Notes under the pieces: generated by a model | Databases searched by the model: none | Told to the model about the DNA's origin: nothing | Seen by the model: only the letters and a program-made list of their open reading frames with translations | Translations under genes and position numbers: made by a program | Assembly: GCF_013522725.1 (NCBI RefSeq) | Contig: NZ_JAAMRF010000004.1 | Coordinates: 124,001 to 188,000 of the forward strand | Reading direction: 5' to 3' | Length of the DNA: 64,000 nucleotides | DNA from: Stutzerimonas azotifigens | GTDB taxonomy: Bacteria > Pseudomonadota > Gammaproteobacteria > Pseudomonadales > Pseudomonadaceae | Shown: piece after piece, positions 45,530 to 54,981 of the stretch | Layout of the letters: each line of letters starts with the position of its first letter | How positions within the stretch are numbered: the first letter of the stretch is position 1

Positions 45530-47752
45530 ATGCCCAGCATCCATCCGTCGCGTCTTTCGGGTCACGGTTTCGCCCTTCTGCCCCTCTGCCTGGCCGTCAG
45601 CCTTGCCGCCACTCCGGCCATGGCGCAGGAGCAACCTGCCAATGCGCCAGCATCGAGCGAGCCAGTCGAGTTGTCCGACACAACCGTGGTCGCCGCCGAC
45701 GCCTCGGCAGGCGGTCTGACCCAGCCCTACGCGGGCGAGCAGGTTGCACGCGGCGGTCGGGTGGGGATCCTCGGCAATCAGGACTACATGGATACGCCGT
45801 TCACCTCAACGGCCTATACCTCTCAGCTGATCCAGGATCAGCAGGCGCGCAGCGTGTCGGACATCATGCAGAACGATCCATCGGTACGCGTGGCGCGCGG
45901 TTTCGGCAACATGCAGGAGCTGTATGTAGTCCGCGGTTTTCCGCTCTTTTCAGACGACATTTCCTACAACGGCCTGTATGGGTTGCTACCGCGCCAGTAC
46001 GTTGCAGCCGAATTCATCGAGCGTGCGGAAGTCTTCCGTGGCGCCAGTGCTTTCCTCAACGGCGCAGCGCCTGGCAGCACCGGTATGGGCGGCATGATCA
46101 ACCTGCTGCCCAAGCGAGCGCCCAACGAGCCGCTGACGCGCCTGACTCTGGGCGCGGAAAATGGCGGTCAAGGCGTCGCGGCGGCCGACATCGGCCGCCG
46201 CTTCGGTGAGGGCAATCGCTTCGGCGTGCGTCTGAATGCGGCCAAGCATGACGGCGACACTACGATCGACGACGAAAGCCGCACGCTCGATATGTTCGCC
46301 CTCGGCCTGGACTACCAGGGCGACAATTTCCGTCTGTCCGCCGACATCGGTCACCAATATCATTTCCTCGATACCCCACGCCCGAGCGTGACGCCCGTAG
46401 GCGCTATCCCCAGCGCACCGGATGCCAAGGACAACTTTGGCCAACCCTGGACCTATTCGAAGGAGAAGCAGACGTTCGGCACCTTCCGCGCCGAGTACGA
46501 TTTCTCCAACTCGATGACGGGCTGGCTGGCCGCCGGCGTACGCGATGGAGAGGAAAGGAATCGACTGGCAGGCCCAAGCTATGCCGGCCCTGGCGCCACC
46601 ACGTTCTCGCGCTTCGACAACAGCCGGGAGGACAAGGTGTCGACCGGGGAAATCGGACTGCGCGGTATGGCCCTGACGGGCACGGTCAGCCACCAATGGG
46701 TCGTGTCGGCCGCCACGTTCCATTCGGAGGAACGCAACGCCTGGGCCATGTCGGGGAACTTCGCCGGGGATCTATACGACCCGTTCGACGCAGCCCTTCC
46801 GCCGATTACCTTCAGCGGGGGCTCCATGTCCGATCCCAAGCGCTCCCAGCGAGTTCAGACCCAGAGCCTGGCCATCGCCGACACCCTCGGCTTCCTCGAT
46901 GACCGCCTGCTGGTCACCCTCGGTGCCCGTCGCCAGGGCATCGAAACCAGGAACTACGACAACGACACCGGCAATCGCACCTCGAAAGACAACCGCTATG
47001 AAACCACCCCGGTCGCGGGCGTGGTCTACAAGCTGACCGATGAGCTGTCGGCCTATGCGAACTACATCGAGGGCCTGGCCAGAGGCGATACAGCGCCTGG
47101 CACCACCACGCTTCCCGATGGAACGATCGTACCTGTGGACAACGCCGGTCAGTCACTGGAACCGCATGTCACCAAGCAGACCGAAGTCGGTCTCAAGTAC
47201 GACGGCGGCTTCCTGGGCGGGAGCCTGGCGGTCTTCAACACCGAGAGGCCGTTCGGTGTCCTCTCCGACCGGGTCTTCCGCGAAGGCGGAGAACAGCGCA
47301 ATCGCGGTATTGAACTGAGCATGTTTGGCGAGCCCGTTTTCGGCGTGCGCGTCCTGGGTGGCCTGACATTGCTCGACAGCGAGCTGACAAAAACGCAAGA
47401 CGGCATCGATGAAGGCAACCATGCCATCGGCGTACCGCGCGCCCAGGCCAATATCGGCGGGGAATGGGACGTACCAGGATTACCGGGACTGACCCTGACC
47501 AGCCGGGTCGTCTATACCAGCAGCCAGTACGTGAATACTGCCAACGACCTGGAAATCCCATCCTGGACCCGGCTGGATCTCGGCGCACGCTACCGCATGA
47601 CCATCGAAGATCGTGACGTCACCCTGCGCGCCCGTCTGGACAATGCCACCGGCCGCGATTACTGGGCCTCCACGGGGGGCTATCCGGGTTCCAACTACCT
47701 CGTCCTTGGTGCGCCACGCACCCTCTCCGTCAGCGCAACGATCGACTTCTGA
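45530..47752 (+). CDS. TonB-dependent siderophore receptor
   Basis: 740 residues from ATG 45530, which gives a proper signal peptide (FALLPLCLAVSLAATPAMA|Q); the frame opens at 45425 but that region is the promoter. Plug domain: VSDIMQNDPSVRVARGFGN, ELYVVRGFPLFSDDISYNGL, AEVFRGASAFLNG, GMGGMINLLPKRA. The rest is a 22-stranded barrel of alternating residues ending in LSVSATIDF with the terminal aromatic. EQRNRGIELSMFG is the usual late-barrel motif. No N-terminal FecA-type signalling extension. Which siderophore is unknown; catecholate or hydroxamate types remain open. Confidence 0.94.
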   Translation: MPSIHPSRLSGHGFALLPLCLAVSLAATPAMAQEQPANAPASSEPVELSDTTVVAADASAGGLTQPYAGEQVARGGRVGILGNQDYMDTPFTSTAYTSQLIQDQQARSVSDIMQNDPSVRVARGFGNMQELYVVRGFPLFSDDISYNGLYGLLPRQYVAAEFIERAEVFRGASAFLNGAAPGSTGMGGMINLLPKRAPNEPLTRLTLGAENGGQGVAAADIGRRFGEGNRFGVRLNAAKHDGDTTIDDESRTLDMFALGLDYQGDNFRLSADIGHQYHFLDTPRPSVTPVGAIPSAPDAKDNFGQPWTYSKEKQTFGTFRAEYDFSNSMTGWLAAGVRDGEERNRLAGPSYAGPGATTFSRFDNSREDKVSTGEIGLRGMALTGTVSHQWVVSAATFHSEERNAWAMSGNFAGDLYDPFDAALPPITFSGGSMSDPKRSQRVQTQSLAIADTLGFLDDRLLVTLGARRQGIETRNYDNDTGNRTSKDNRYETTPVAGVVYKLTDELSAYANYIEGLARGDTAPGTTTLPDGTIVPVDNAGQSLEPHVTKQTEVGLKYDGGFLGGSLAVFNTERPFGVLSDRVFREGGEQRNRGIELSMFGEPVFGVRVLGGLTLLDSELTKTQDGIDEGNHAIGVPRAQANIGGEWDVPGLPGLTLTSRVVYTSSQYVNTANDLEIPSWTRLDLGARYRMTIEDRDVTLRARLDNATGRDYWASTGGYPGSNYLVLGAPRTLSVSATIDF

Positions 47753-47778
47753 TCGCCCAGCACCGAGCCGATGGACCA

Positions 47779-47810
47779 GGGCCGCTCACGACGAGCGGCC
47801 CTTTATTTTT
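47779..47810 (+). terminator. Intrinsic terminator/attenuator between receptor and PepSY gene
   Basis: AGGGCCGCTC, loop ACGAC, GAGCGGCCCT, then TTATTTTT. It lies 27 bp after the receptor stop and 9 bp before the next ATG, so PepSY expression may depend on read-through. Confidence 0.85.
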
Positions 47811-47818
47811 GGACAGTC

Positions 47819-48940
47819 ATGAAAAGCACCACCATCCGCCGCTGGTCCTTCATCCACACCTGGACCAGCCTCATCTGCACCCTGTTCATCTTGCTGCTGG
47901 CCGTGACCGGCCTGCCGCTGATCTTTCACCATGAGCTCGAACACCTGCTCGGCGAGGCGCCGCAGCTGCGTGAGATGCCGGCCGATACGCCGCAGCTGAG
48001 CCTGCAGCAGCTGGTCCAGGCCGCCGAGCGGCATCGCCCAGGCGAGGTCATGCAGTACATGGGCTGGGACGAGGACGACCCGAATGGCGTCGTCGCGATC
48101 ATGGCGGCGACCGCCGCGACCGAGCCGAACTCGTCGCATACCTTCATGCTCGATGCGCGCACCGCAGAAGCCGTGGAGATGCCGGCCGCCAATGGCGGGC
48201 TGCTGATGTTCTTCCTGCGCATGCACGTGGACATGTTCGCCGGGCTGCCCGGCAAGCTGCTGCTGGCCTTCATGGGCATCCTCTTCGTCATCGCGATCAT
48301 CTCGGGCGTGGTGCTCTATGCGCCCTTCATGCGCCGGCTGGAGTTCGCCCAGGTGCGCCACGAGAAATCCACCCGCACCCGCTGGCTGGACCTTCACAAC
48401 CTGATCGGTATCGTCACGCTCAGCTGGGTCTGCGCGGTGGGCGTGACCGGCGTGATCAGCGCCACCGCCGACCTGCTGATCGCGGCGTGGCGCAGCGAGT
48501 CGCTGATGGCAATGGTCGCGCCCTACCGCGACCTGCCTCCTCCAGAGCGCCTTGCGCCACCGGACAGGCTGCTGCAGATCGCCGGCGAGGCGACGCCCGG
48601 CATGGAGGTGGATTTCATCGCCTTTCCGGGTACGCGCTTCTCCAGCGAGCACCACTACGCGGTATTCATGAAAGGCAGCACGCACCTGACCTCGCACCTG
48701 TCGAAGCCGGTGCTGATCGACGCCCAGACCCTCGAGGTCACGGCCGTCGGCGAGCGCCCCTGGTACATGGACGCGCTGGCACTGTCCTCGCCGTTGCACT
48801 TCGGCGACTACGGCGGGCTGCCGATGCAGCTTCTGTGGGCGGTGCTCGACGTGCTGACCATCGTCGTGCTGGTCAGCGGGCTCTACCTCTGGTGGGCTCG
48901 CCGGCGCAACGCCAGCGTCGGCCGCGCGGTGCTGCAATGA
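47819..48940 (+). CDS. PepSY-associated membrane protein, ferrisiderophore reductase type (PiuB/FoxB-like)
   Basis: 373 residues from ATG 47819. Four membrane segments: SLICTLFILLLAVTGLPLIF near the N-terminus, LLLAFMGILFVIAIISGVVL, LIGIVTLSWVCAVGVTGVIS and LLWAVLDVLTIVVLVSGLYL. Histidines positioned for heme binding occur at FIHTWTSL, IFHHELEHLLG, MHVDMF and LDLHNLIG. Family members reduce Fe(III)-siderophores in the periplasm or inner membrane. Following a Fur-controlled receptor gene supports iron use. Start follows a terminator hairpin closely and no clear ribosome site is visible; translation may be modest. Confidence 0.88.
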   Translation: MKSTTIRRWSFIHTWTSLICTLFILLLAVTGLPLIFHHELEHLLGEAPQLREMPADTPQLSLQQLVQAAERHRPGEVMQYMGWDEDDPNGVVAIMAATAATEPNSSHTFMLDARTAEAVEMPAANGGLLMFFLRMHVDMFAGLPGKLLLAFMGILFVIAIISGVVLYAPFMRRLEFAQVRHEKSTRTRWLDLHNLIGIVTLSWVCAVGVTGVISATADLLIAAWRSESLMAMVAPYRDLPPPERLAPPDRLLQIAGEATPGMEVDFIAFPGTRFSSEHHYAVFMKGSTHLTSHLSKPVLIDAQTLEVTAVGERPWYMDALALSSPLHFGDYGGLPMQLLWAVLDVLTIVVLVSGLYLWWARRRNASVGRAVLQ

Positions 48941-49119
48941 GCTGGCGCCGTTCTACCTTTCTACTGCCCACGCTGATCGCCCTGCTGAGCGCTTTCGGCC
49001 TGTTCGCCGCCCTGCTCGGCGACGGCTTGTGGGACGCGCCTGCCTGGCTCGGGCTGGGCATTCCCGCAGTGCTGGGGACCTGGCCCCTGTTGAGGCGGCG
49101 CAAGAAGCTCCCACGCTGA
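48937..49119 (+). CDS. Small two-helix membrane protein, unknown function
   Basis: 60 residues, ATGA overlap with the PepSY gene. Two hydrophobic stretches (FLLPTLIALLSAFGLFAALL and WLGLGIPAVLGTWPLL) and a basic tail (RRRKKLPR). Such small proteins often follow PepSY reductases; they may assist assembly. Function unknown. Confidence 0.75.
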   Translation: MSWRRSTFLLPTLIALLSAFGLFAALLGDGLWDAPAWLGLGIPAVLGTWPLLRRRKKLPR

Positions 49120-49130
49120 CGAGGGTCTCT

Positions 49131-49160
49131 TGCGCAGCGGGTCGCCGCAGCCGCTGCGCA
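49131..49160. other. Perfect inverted repeat downstream of the iron operon
   Basis: TGCGCAGCGG, 10-nt loop, CCGCTGCGCA, 12 bp after the last stop. No T-run, so either a factor-assisted terminator or an RNA-stability hairpin. Confidence 0.55.
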
Positions 49161-49294
49161 GGGCTATCGACACAACCAGCCCGACTGCCTTCTGCACTAC
49201 CGCCTCACCATGACCGTTCGGGCGTGGAGGCAAATTGGCCGACGCATGGCTCCCGGCGGCGGTCAGAGCATCATTGGCGGTACTTAGCGGATGA

Positions 49295-49441
49295 CAGCGC
49301 CTGCTGGCCGAACAGGGTGCTGTTACGCGCCGCATCGAAGTGCCCATGAACCTGTCCGATGCCTATCCCGCTCATCGCTTTCTCGCACTCAATGGCCCGG
49401 GAAGAATGCTGGCCCTCAGACGCTTTCGATGATCCAAATCA
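49295..49441 (+). pseudogene. Possible gene remnant, C-terminal fragment
   Basis: After a TGA at 49292-49294 the frame reads QRLLAEQGAVTRRIEVPMNL and continues with SDAYPAHRFLALNGPGRMLA to a TGA near 49430; no start codon or ribosome site is seen. The pattern (basic/hydrophobic, then D-A-x-x-A-H-R) is like the C-terminal end of a zinc-type alcohol dehydrogenase or quinone reductase. Very short; identity is a guess. Confidence 0.22.
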
Positions 49442-49517
49442 TGGCAGGCCTTGCGAAGGTCTAGGATCGTACTGAGGACAATCCTGAGGCGTCCCGGCAT
49501 TGGCGGAGGAAAGTGTC

Positions 49518-49712
49518 ATGTCGAAGGATCAACCGGTACTGAATCGTCACGCTCGACGGACTTCGGTTGACGGGATCGACCCGCGGATCGCTGCAGCGAG
49601 GCCGCTTCACGGAGATGCCGGGAAAGAGCTGACCCGCCCCATGCGTGTACAGCTGGCAAGCCCGACGCCGACACCAGGCATTACGCCCAGGCACCCCAAT
49701 GACACGGCGTGA
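49518..49712 (+). CDS. Possible small protein, unknown function
   Basis: 64-residue frame MSKDQPVLNRHARRTSVDGI..., with a perfect GGAGGA 7 nt before its ATG at 49518. Rich in Arg, Pro and Thr, no hydrophobic helix, no recognised motif. Same strand and 126 bp ahead of the HlyD gene. The good ribosome site is the main support; it may also be a leader peptide or chance. Confidence 0.35.
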   Translation: MSKDQPVLNRHARRTSVDGIDPRIAAARPLHGDAGKELTRPMRVQLASPTPTPGITPRHPNDTA

Positions 49713-49838
49713 GCGCGCATCAGTGCCCACATCAGCATTCGCCGGAACGGCTGATCGGCGGTTTCGGTGCGGTCCTGCTTCTCGGGTCCCGTACTGCAGC
49801 ACAACGCATGCCTCACGGCAGAACATGAAGGTGACGCA

Positions 49839-50915
49839 ATGGATCTGAAAGGAAAGAAGAAACTGGCCAAGATCCTGATCGCGGCCGCGGTTCTAGCCGG
49901 GATGGCCGTACTGATCTGGATGGAATTGCGCCCCAGCGGCCTCGGTGACGGCTTCGCCAGCGCCAATGGCCGGATCGAGGCCACCGAAGTGGACGTCGCC
50001 AGCAAGCTCGCCGGCCGGCTCCTGGATATCCTCGTCGACGAGGGGGACTTCGTCGAAGCCGGACAGACACTGGCGCGCATGGACACCCAAGTGCTTGAAG
50101 CCCAGCTGAGCCAGGCCGAGGCCGGGGTTCGCAAGGCACAGAACGCCATACGCACGGCAAACGCCCAGGTGACGCTGCGCATCAGCGAGAAGGCGACCGC
50201 CGAAGCGGTCGTGCATCAGCGCCAGGCCGAGCTGGAGGCCTCCCGCAAGCGCCATCAGCGCACGGAAACACTGGTCGCGCGCAACGCCCTGGCCCGCCAG
50301 CAACTCGATGATGACCTCGCCGCCTACCAGAGCGCCCAGGCCGCTCTCAGCGCGGCCCGCTCCCAGGTATTGTCGGCCCAGGCGGGCATCGAGGCCGCGC
50401 AGTCACAGGTCATCGAAGCCGAATCCGCCCAGGAGGCCGAACAGGCCAGCGTCCGGCGTCTGCAGGCCGACATCGAGGACAGCCAGCTCAAGGCGCCACG
50501 CGCTGGCCGGGTGCAATACCGCATCGCCCAGCCCGGCGAGGTGCTGGCCGCGGGCGGCAGGGTCCTCAACCTGGTCGATCTCAACGATGTCTACATGAAC
50601 GTCTTCCTGCCTGCTCAGCAGGCGGGGCGCGTCGCGCTCGGCTCGGACGTGCGACTGGTCCTGGATGCCGCCCCCCAGTATGTGATCCCGGCGAAGATCA
50701 CCTTCGTCGCCAGCGTCGCGCAGTTCACGCCCAAGACCGTGGAAACCGCCAGCGAACGGGAAAAACTGATGTTCCGGGTCAAGGCGCGCATCGATCCGCA
50801 GCTGCTCAAGGAGCATCTCGAACAGGTCAAGACCGGCTTGCCCGGCATGGCTTACCTGAAACTCGACGCCGCCGCCGAGTGGCCCGAAGCGCTGCAGACC
50901 CGGGTCGAGCAATGA
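49839..50915 (+). CDS. HlyD-family periplasmic adaptor (YhiI-like)
   Basis: 358 residues from ATG 49839, GAAGGTG upstream. One N-terminal membrane helix ([17 protein letters not shown]), the first lipoyl half-motif [18 protein letters not shown], a long alanine/glutamine-rich coiled-coil hairpin (~95-215), the second half-motif [20 protein letters not shown], and a beta-barrel. Such adaptors join an inner-membrane ABC pump to a TolC-type channel. Overlaps the next gene by ATGA. Order adaptor-RbbA-permease equals E. coli yhiI-rbbA-yhhJ. Confidence 0.92.
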   Translation: MDLKGKKKLAKILIAAAVLAGMAVLIWMELRPSGLGDGFASANGRIEATEVDVASKLAGRLLDILVDEGDFVEAGQTLARMDTQVLEAQLSQAEAGVRKAQNAIRTANAQVTLRISEKATAEAVVHQRQAELEASRKRHQRTETLVARNALARQQLDDDLAAYQSAQAALSAARSQVLSAQAGIEAAQSQVIEAESAQEAEQASVRRLQADIEDSQLKAPRAGRVQYRIAQPGEVLAAGGRVLNLVDLNDVYMNVFLPAQQAGRVALGSDVRLVLDAAPQYVIPAKITFVASVAQFTPKTVETASEREKLMFRVKARIDPQLLKEHLEQVKTGLPGMAYLKLDAAAEWPEALQTRVEQ

Positions 50916-53644
50916 CCGCGAACACTGCTTCGGTGGCGCGGCTGGAGGGCGTCGGTCTGCATTACGGGGCGACGGCGGCGCTGGACGGCATCACCCTCGA
51001 CATCCCCGCCAATCGCATGATCGGCCTGATCGGTCCGGACGGGGTCGGCAAGTCCAGCCTGCTGGCGCTGATAGCCGGTGCGCGCCGGATACAGGATGGC
51101 GCGATTCGGGTGCTCGACGGTGACATGGCCGATCCCGCCCACCGACGCGAGGTCTGCCCGCGTATCGCCTACATGCCGCAGGGGCTGGGCAAGAACCTCT
51201 ACCCCACGCTGACCGTGTTCGAGAATCTCGACTTCTTTGGCCGCCTGTTCGGCCAGGACGCCGAGGAGCGCCAGGCGCGAATTGCCGATCTGACCCGCAG
51301 CACCGGTCTGGCGCCCTTTACCGAACGCCCGGCCGGCAAGCTCTCCGGCGGCATGAAGCAGAAGCTCGGGCTGTGCTGCGCGCTGATCCACGACCCCGAC
51401 CTGCTGATCCTCGACGAGCCCACCACCGGCGTCGACCCGCTGGCGCGCAACCAGTTCTGGGAGCTGATCGAGCGCATCCGCCAGCGCCGCCCCGGGATGA
51501 GCGTGATCGTCGCCACCGCCTACATGGACGAGGCCCAACGCTTCGACTGGCTGGTGGCCATGGACGACGGCAAGGTGCTGGATACCGGCACGCCGCAGGC
51601 GTTGCTCGAGCGCACCGGCAGCGACAGCCTGGAGGAAGCCTTCATCGCCCTGCTGCCGGAAGCGAAGCGCCGCGGCCACCAGGCGCTGGTGATCCCGCCG
51701 CGCCAGCGCGCCACCGGCAAGGACGCGATCGCCATCGAGGCCCACGGCTTGACCTGCCGCTTCGGCGACTTCGTAGCCGTGGACCACGTGGACTTTCGCA
51801 TCGAGCGCGGGGAGATCTTCGGTTTCCTCGGCTCCAACGGGTGTGGCAAGTCCACCACCATGAAGATGCTCACCGGCCTGCAACCGGCCACCGAAGGGGA
51901 AGCCTTCCTGTTCGGTCAGCCTGTGGACCCAAGGGACATCGAGACCCGACGACGGGTCGGCTACATGTCCCAGGCGTTCTCGCTGTACAGCGAACTGACG
52001 GTGTTGCAGAACCTCGAGCTGCATGCGCGGCTGTTCCACATTTCCGCCGAGCAGCGCCCGGCACGCGTGCAGGATATGCTTGAGCGCTTCTCCCTCGCGG
52101 GCGTCGCCGACCAGTTGCCGAGCGACCTGCCCCTCGGTGTGCGTCAGCGCCTGTCGCTGGCGGTGGCGGTGATCCACAGGCCGGAAATCCTGATCCTCGA
52201 CGAACCCACCTCAGGGGTCGACCCGATCGCCCGCGACGGCTTCTGGGAGTTGCTGGTCAAGCTGTCACGCGAGGACGGCGTGACCATCTTCATTTCCACC
52301 CATTTCATGAACGAGGCGCTGCGCTGCGACCGCATGTCGATGATGCACGCCGGCCGCGTGCTGGACAGCGACACGCCGCAGGCGCTGATGGACAAGCGCG
52401 GCCTGCCGACACTGGAACAGACCTTCATCGCCTACCTGCGGGACGTCGTCGACGATGACCAGAGCGGGCCGGACACCACACCCGAGACTCCGGCACCGAG
52501 CGGCAGCGCCAGCCGGTCGCGCTTCAGCCTGCGCCGCCTGTACAGCTATGCCCAGCGCGAATCCATGGAACTGCGCCGTGACCCGATCCGCGCCACCCTG
52601 GCGCTGGCCGGCACGGTACTGCTGATGTTCATCATGGGCTATGGCATCAGCATGGACGTGGAGGACCTGAGCTACGCGGTACTGGACCGCGACCAGACCA
52701 CGACCAGCGCGGCCTATGTCGAAAACATCGCCGGCTCGCGCTATTTCGTCGAAAAGGCACCACTGCGAAACTACGAAGAGCTCGACCAGCGCATGCGCAC
52801 CGGCGACATCGCCCTGGCGGTGGAAATCCCGCCCGGCTTCGGCCGTGATCTCAAGCGCGGGGACGTGCCGGAGATCGGTTTCTGGATCGATGGCGCCATG
52901 CCGACACGGGCCAACACGATTCAAGGCTACGTGCAGGGCATCCACCAGAGCTATCTGCAGCAGCTCGCCCAGCAGGCGACCCAGGGCGCGACGAGCGCAT
53001 CGTACGACGTCGCCCTGCGCTACCGCTACAACCCCGATGTGAGGAGCCTTCCGGCCATGGTGCCGGCAGTCATCCCGATCCTGCTGATGATGATCCCGGC
53101 GATGCTGACCGCGCTCGGCGTGGTCCGCGAAAAGGAGCTCGGCTCGATCACCAATTTCTACGTCACGCCGGTCACCCGCCTGGAGTTTCTGCTCGGCAAA
53201 CAGCTGCCTTACGTCGCCCTGGGCATGGTCAACTTCTTCATGCTGGTCACCCTCTCGGTGCTGGTATTCGACGTGCCGATCAAGGGCAGCATGCTGTCGC
53301 TGACCATCGGCGCGCTGCTGTACGTGTTCTGCGCCACGGGCCTCGGCCTGCTGATCTCGGCCGCGCTCAACAGCCAGATCGCCGCGATCTTCGGCACCGC
53401 CATCGCCACCCTGGTACCCGCCACCCAGTTCTCCGGCCTGCTCCACCCCGTGTCGGCGATGGAGGGCGCCAGCGCCCTGATCGGGCACCTCTACCCGACC
53501 AGCCATTTCCTGACCATCAGCCGGGGCGTGTTCTCCAAGGCCCTCGGCCTGCCAGACCTGTACGGCTATTTCATTCCCCTGCTGCTGACCATTCCCGTGC
53601 TGATGCTGCTGAGCATCGCCGGCCTGAAGAAGCAGGAAAAATGA
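50912..53644 (+). CDS. rbbA: Fused double-ATPase/ABC-2 permease, RbbA (YhiH) type
   Basis: 910 residues. NBD1: Walker [10 protein letters not shown], signature [11 protein letters not shown], Walker [16 protein letters not shown]2 (~280-520): Walker [10 protein letters not shown], Walker [13 protein letters not shown], but the signature position reads [11 protein letters not shown], which departs from LSGG. The C-terminal ~370 residues are an ABC-2 permease with a large periplasmic loop and about six helices ([38 protein letters not shown]). E. coli RbbA is named ribosome-associated ATPase but the gene context here (adaptor before, second permease after) argues for export. Substrate unknown. 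Confidence 0.92.
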   Translation: MTANTASVARLEGVGLHYGATAALDGITLDIPANRMIGLIGPDGVGKSSLLALIAGARRIQDGAIRVLDGDMADPAHRREVCPRIAYMPQGLGKNLYPTLTVFENLDFFGRLFGQDAEERQARIADLTRSTGLAPFTERPAGKLSGGMKQKLGLCCALIHDPDLLILDEPTTGVDPLARNQFWELIERIRQRRPGMSVIVATAYMDEAQRFDWLVAMDDGKVLDTGTPQALLERTGSDSLEEAFIALLPEAKRRGHQALVIPPRQRATGKDAIAIEAHGLTCRFGDFVAVDHVDFRIERGEIFGFLGSNGCGKSTTMKMLTGLQPATEGEAFLFGQPVDPRDIETRRRVGYMSQAFSLYSELTVLQNLELHARLFHISAEQRPARVQDMLERFSLAGVADQLPSDLPLGVRQRLSLAVAVIHRPEILILDEPTSGVDPIARDGFWELLVKLSREDGVTIFISTHFMNEALRCDRMSMMHAGRVLDSDTPQALMDKRGLPTLEQTFIAYLRDVVDDDQSGPDTTPETPAPSGSASRSRFSLRRLYSYAQRESMELRRDPIRATLALAGTVLLMFIMGYGISMDVEDLSYAVLDRDQTTTSAAYVENIAGSRYFVEKAPLRNYEELDQRMRTGDIALAVEIPPGFGRDLKRGDVPEIGFWIDGAMPTRANTIQGYVQGIHQSYLQQLAQQATQGATSASYDVALRYRYNPDVRSLPAMVPAVIPILLMMIPAMLTALGVVREKELGSITNFYVTPVTRLEFLLGKQLPYVALGMVNFFMLVTLSVLVFDVPIKGSMLSLTIGALLYVFCATGLGLLISAALNSQIAAIFGTAIATLVPATQFSGLLHPVSAMEGASALIGHLYPTSHFLTISRGVFSKALGLPDLYGYFIPLLLTIPVLMLLSIAGLKKQEK

Positions 53645-54762
53645 CGATGCGCAAACTGAGCAACATCCTGCAATTGGGCATCAAGGAGCTGCGCAGCCTG
53701 TACCGCGACCCGGCCCTGCTGCTGCTGATCGTCTACTCCTTCACCCTGAGCATCTACTCGCAGGCCACCGGCGTCCCGGAATCGCCGTTCCACGCCACCA
53801 TCGCCGTGGTCGACGAAGACCGTTCGCAACTCTCCGCGCGCATCATCGATGGCTTCCAGGAGCCCTATTTCCTCAAGCCGAGCTACATCACCCTCAGTGA
53901 AATGGACGGCGGCATGGATACGGGGCGCTACACCTTCACCCTGAACATTCCGCCAGGCTTTCAGCGGGATCTGCTCGCCGGGCGCCGACCGACCATCCAG
54001 CTGAACGTCGACGCCACCCAGATCAGCCAAGCCTTCAGCGGCGCCGGGCACATCCAGCGGATCATCGACGACGAGGTGATGGAATTCCTCAGGCGTTACC
54101 GAGGCGCCAGCGCGACCCCGGTCCAGGCCGTGGTGCACATGGCCTACAACCCCAACCTGGTCCAGTCCTGGTTCGGCGCCATCAACGCCATCGTCAGTCA
54201 GATCACCATGTTGTCGATCATCCTCACCGGCGCCGCGCTGATCCGCGAGCGCGAACACGGCACCATCGAGCACTTGCTGGTGATGCCGGTCACCCCCTTC
54301 GAAATCATGTCCGCCAAGGTCTGGTCAATGGGCGTCGTGGTGCTGCTGGCGACGGCCCTCTCCCTGCGTTTCGTCATCGAGGGCTGGCTGGCCGTGCCGA
54401 TCCCAGGCTCCACCCTGCTGTTCCTCGGCGGGGTCACCCTGCACCTGTTCGCCACCACCTCGATGGGGATCTTCTTCGGCACCCTGGCCCGCTCGATGCC
54501 CCAGCTGGGCCTGCTGATCATCCTCGTGCTGCTGCCGCTGCAGATCCTCTCGGGCGGCATGACGCCACGCGAGAGCATGCCGGTGTTGGTCCAGGACATC
54601 ATGCTGGCAGCCCCGACCACGCATTTCGTCGAACTGGCCCAGGCCATCCTCTTCCGCGGTGCCGGCGCCTCGGTGGTCTGGCCACAGCTGCTGGCGCTGG
54701 CGGCCATCGGCACGGCGTTCTTCTTCGGCGCCCTGTCGCGTCTGCGCAAGTCGCTGCATTAA
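53641..54762 (+). CDS. yhhJ: ABC-2 type permease (YhhJ-like)
   Basis: 373 residues, ATGA overlap with rbbA. N-terminal helix ([19 protein letters not shown]), periplasmic domain up to ~170, then five helices ([60 protein letters not shown] and others). [19 protein letters not shown] is the ABC-2 coupling motif. It should pair with the permease half of RbbA to form the pump. Confidence 0.92.
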   Translation: MTMRKLSNILQLGIKELRSLYRDPALLLLIVYSFTLSIYSQATGVPESPFHATIAVVDEDRSQLSARIIDGFQEPYFLKPSYITLSEMDGGMDTGRYTFTLNIPPGFQRDLLAGRRPTIQLNVDATQISQAFSGAGHIQRIIDDEVMEFLRRYRGASATPVQAVVHMAYNPNLVQSWFGAINAIVSQITMLSIILTGAALIREREHGTIEHLLVMPVTPFEIMSAKVWSMGVVVLLATALSLRFVIEGWLAVPIPGSTLLFLGGVTLHLFATTSMGIFFGTLARSMPQLGLLIILVLLPLQILSGGMTPRESMPVLVQDIMLAAPTTHFVELAQAILFRGAGASVVWPQLLALAAIGTAFFFGALSRLRKSLH

Positions 54763-54930
54763 TCCCCAGGTGTGACGGACTGAATACCTTCGATTTGAAA
54801 CGATCGCCAAACACCCGATCCCGCTTTCTTTCCGCTGAACCTGGCCGCGGGGATCGCGTTCGCAGTTCCCTGCTAGGCCCACTGGGCGATGCGCTTCGAC
54901 ACCGCAAATCAAGGACGCGCTCGCAACCAC

Positions 54931-54964
54931 AAAAAAAGGCGCCGGATCTCTCCGGCGCCTTTTC
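54931..54964. terminator. Bidirectional intrinsic terminator between ABC operon and symporter genes
   Basis: AAAAAAAGGCGCCGG, loop, CCGGCGCCTTTT. Serves the plus-strand operon ending at 54762 and the minus-strand symporter ending at 54982. Confidence 0.9.
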
Positions 54965-54981
54965 ATTTCACGGGTTGGCGA

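Larger units (their letters stand above)
49120..49838. other. 719-bp region between iron operon and ABC export operon
   Basis: Holds the inverted repeat at 49131-49160, the putative remnant near 49295-49430 and the small frame at 49518-49712. No other gene is supported. It has the look of decayed accessory DNA; no transposase or terminal repeats were seen. Confidence 0.5.
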
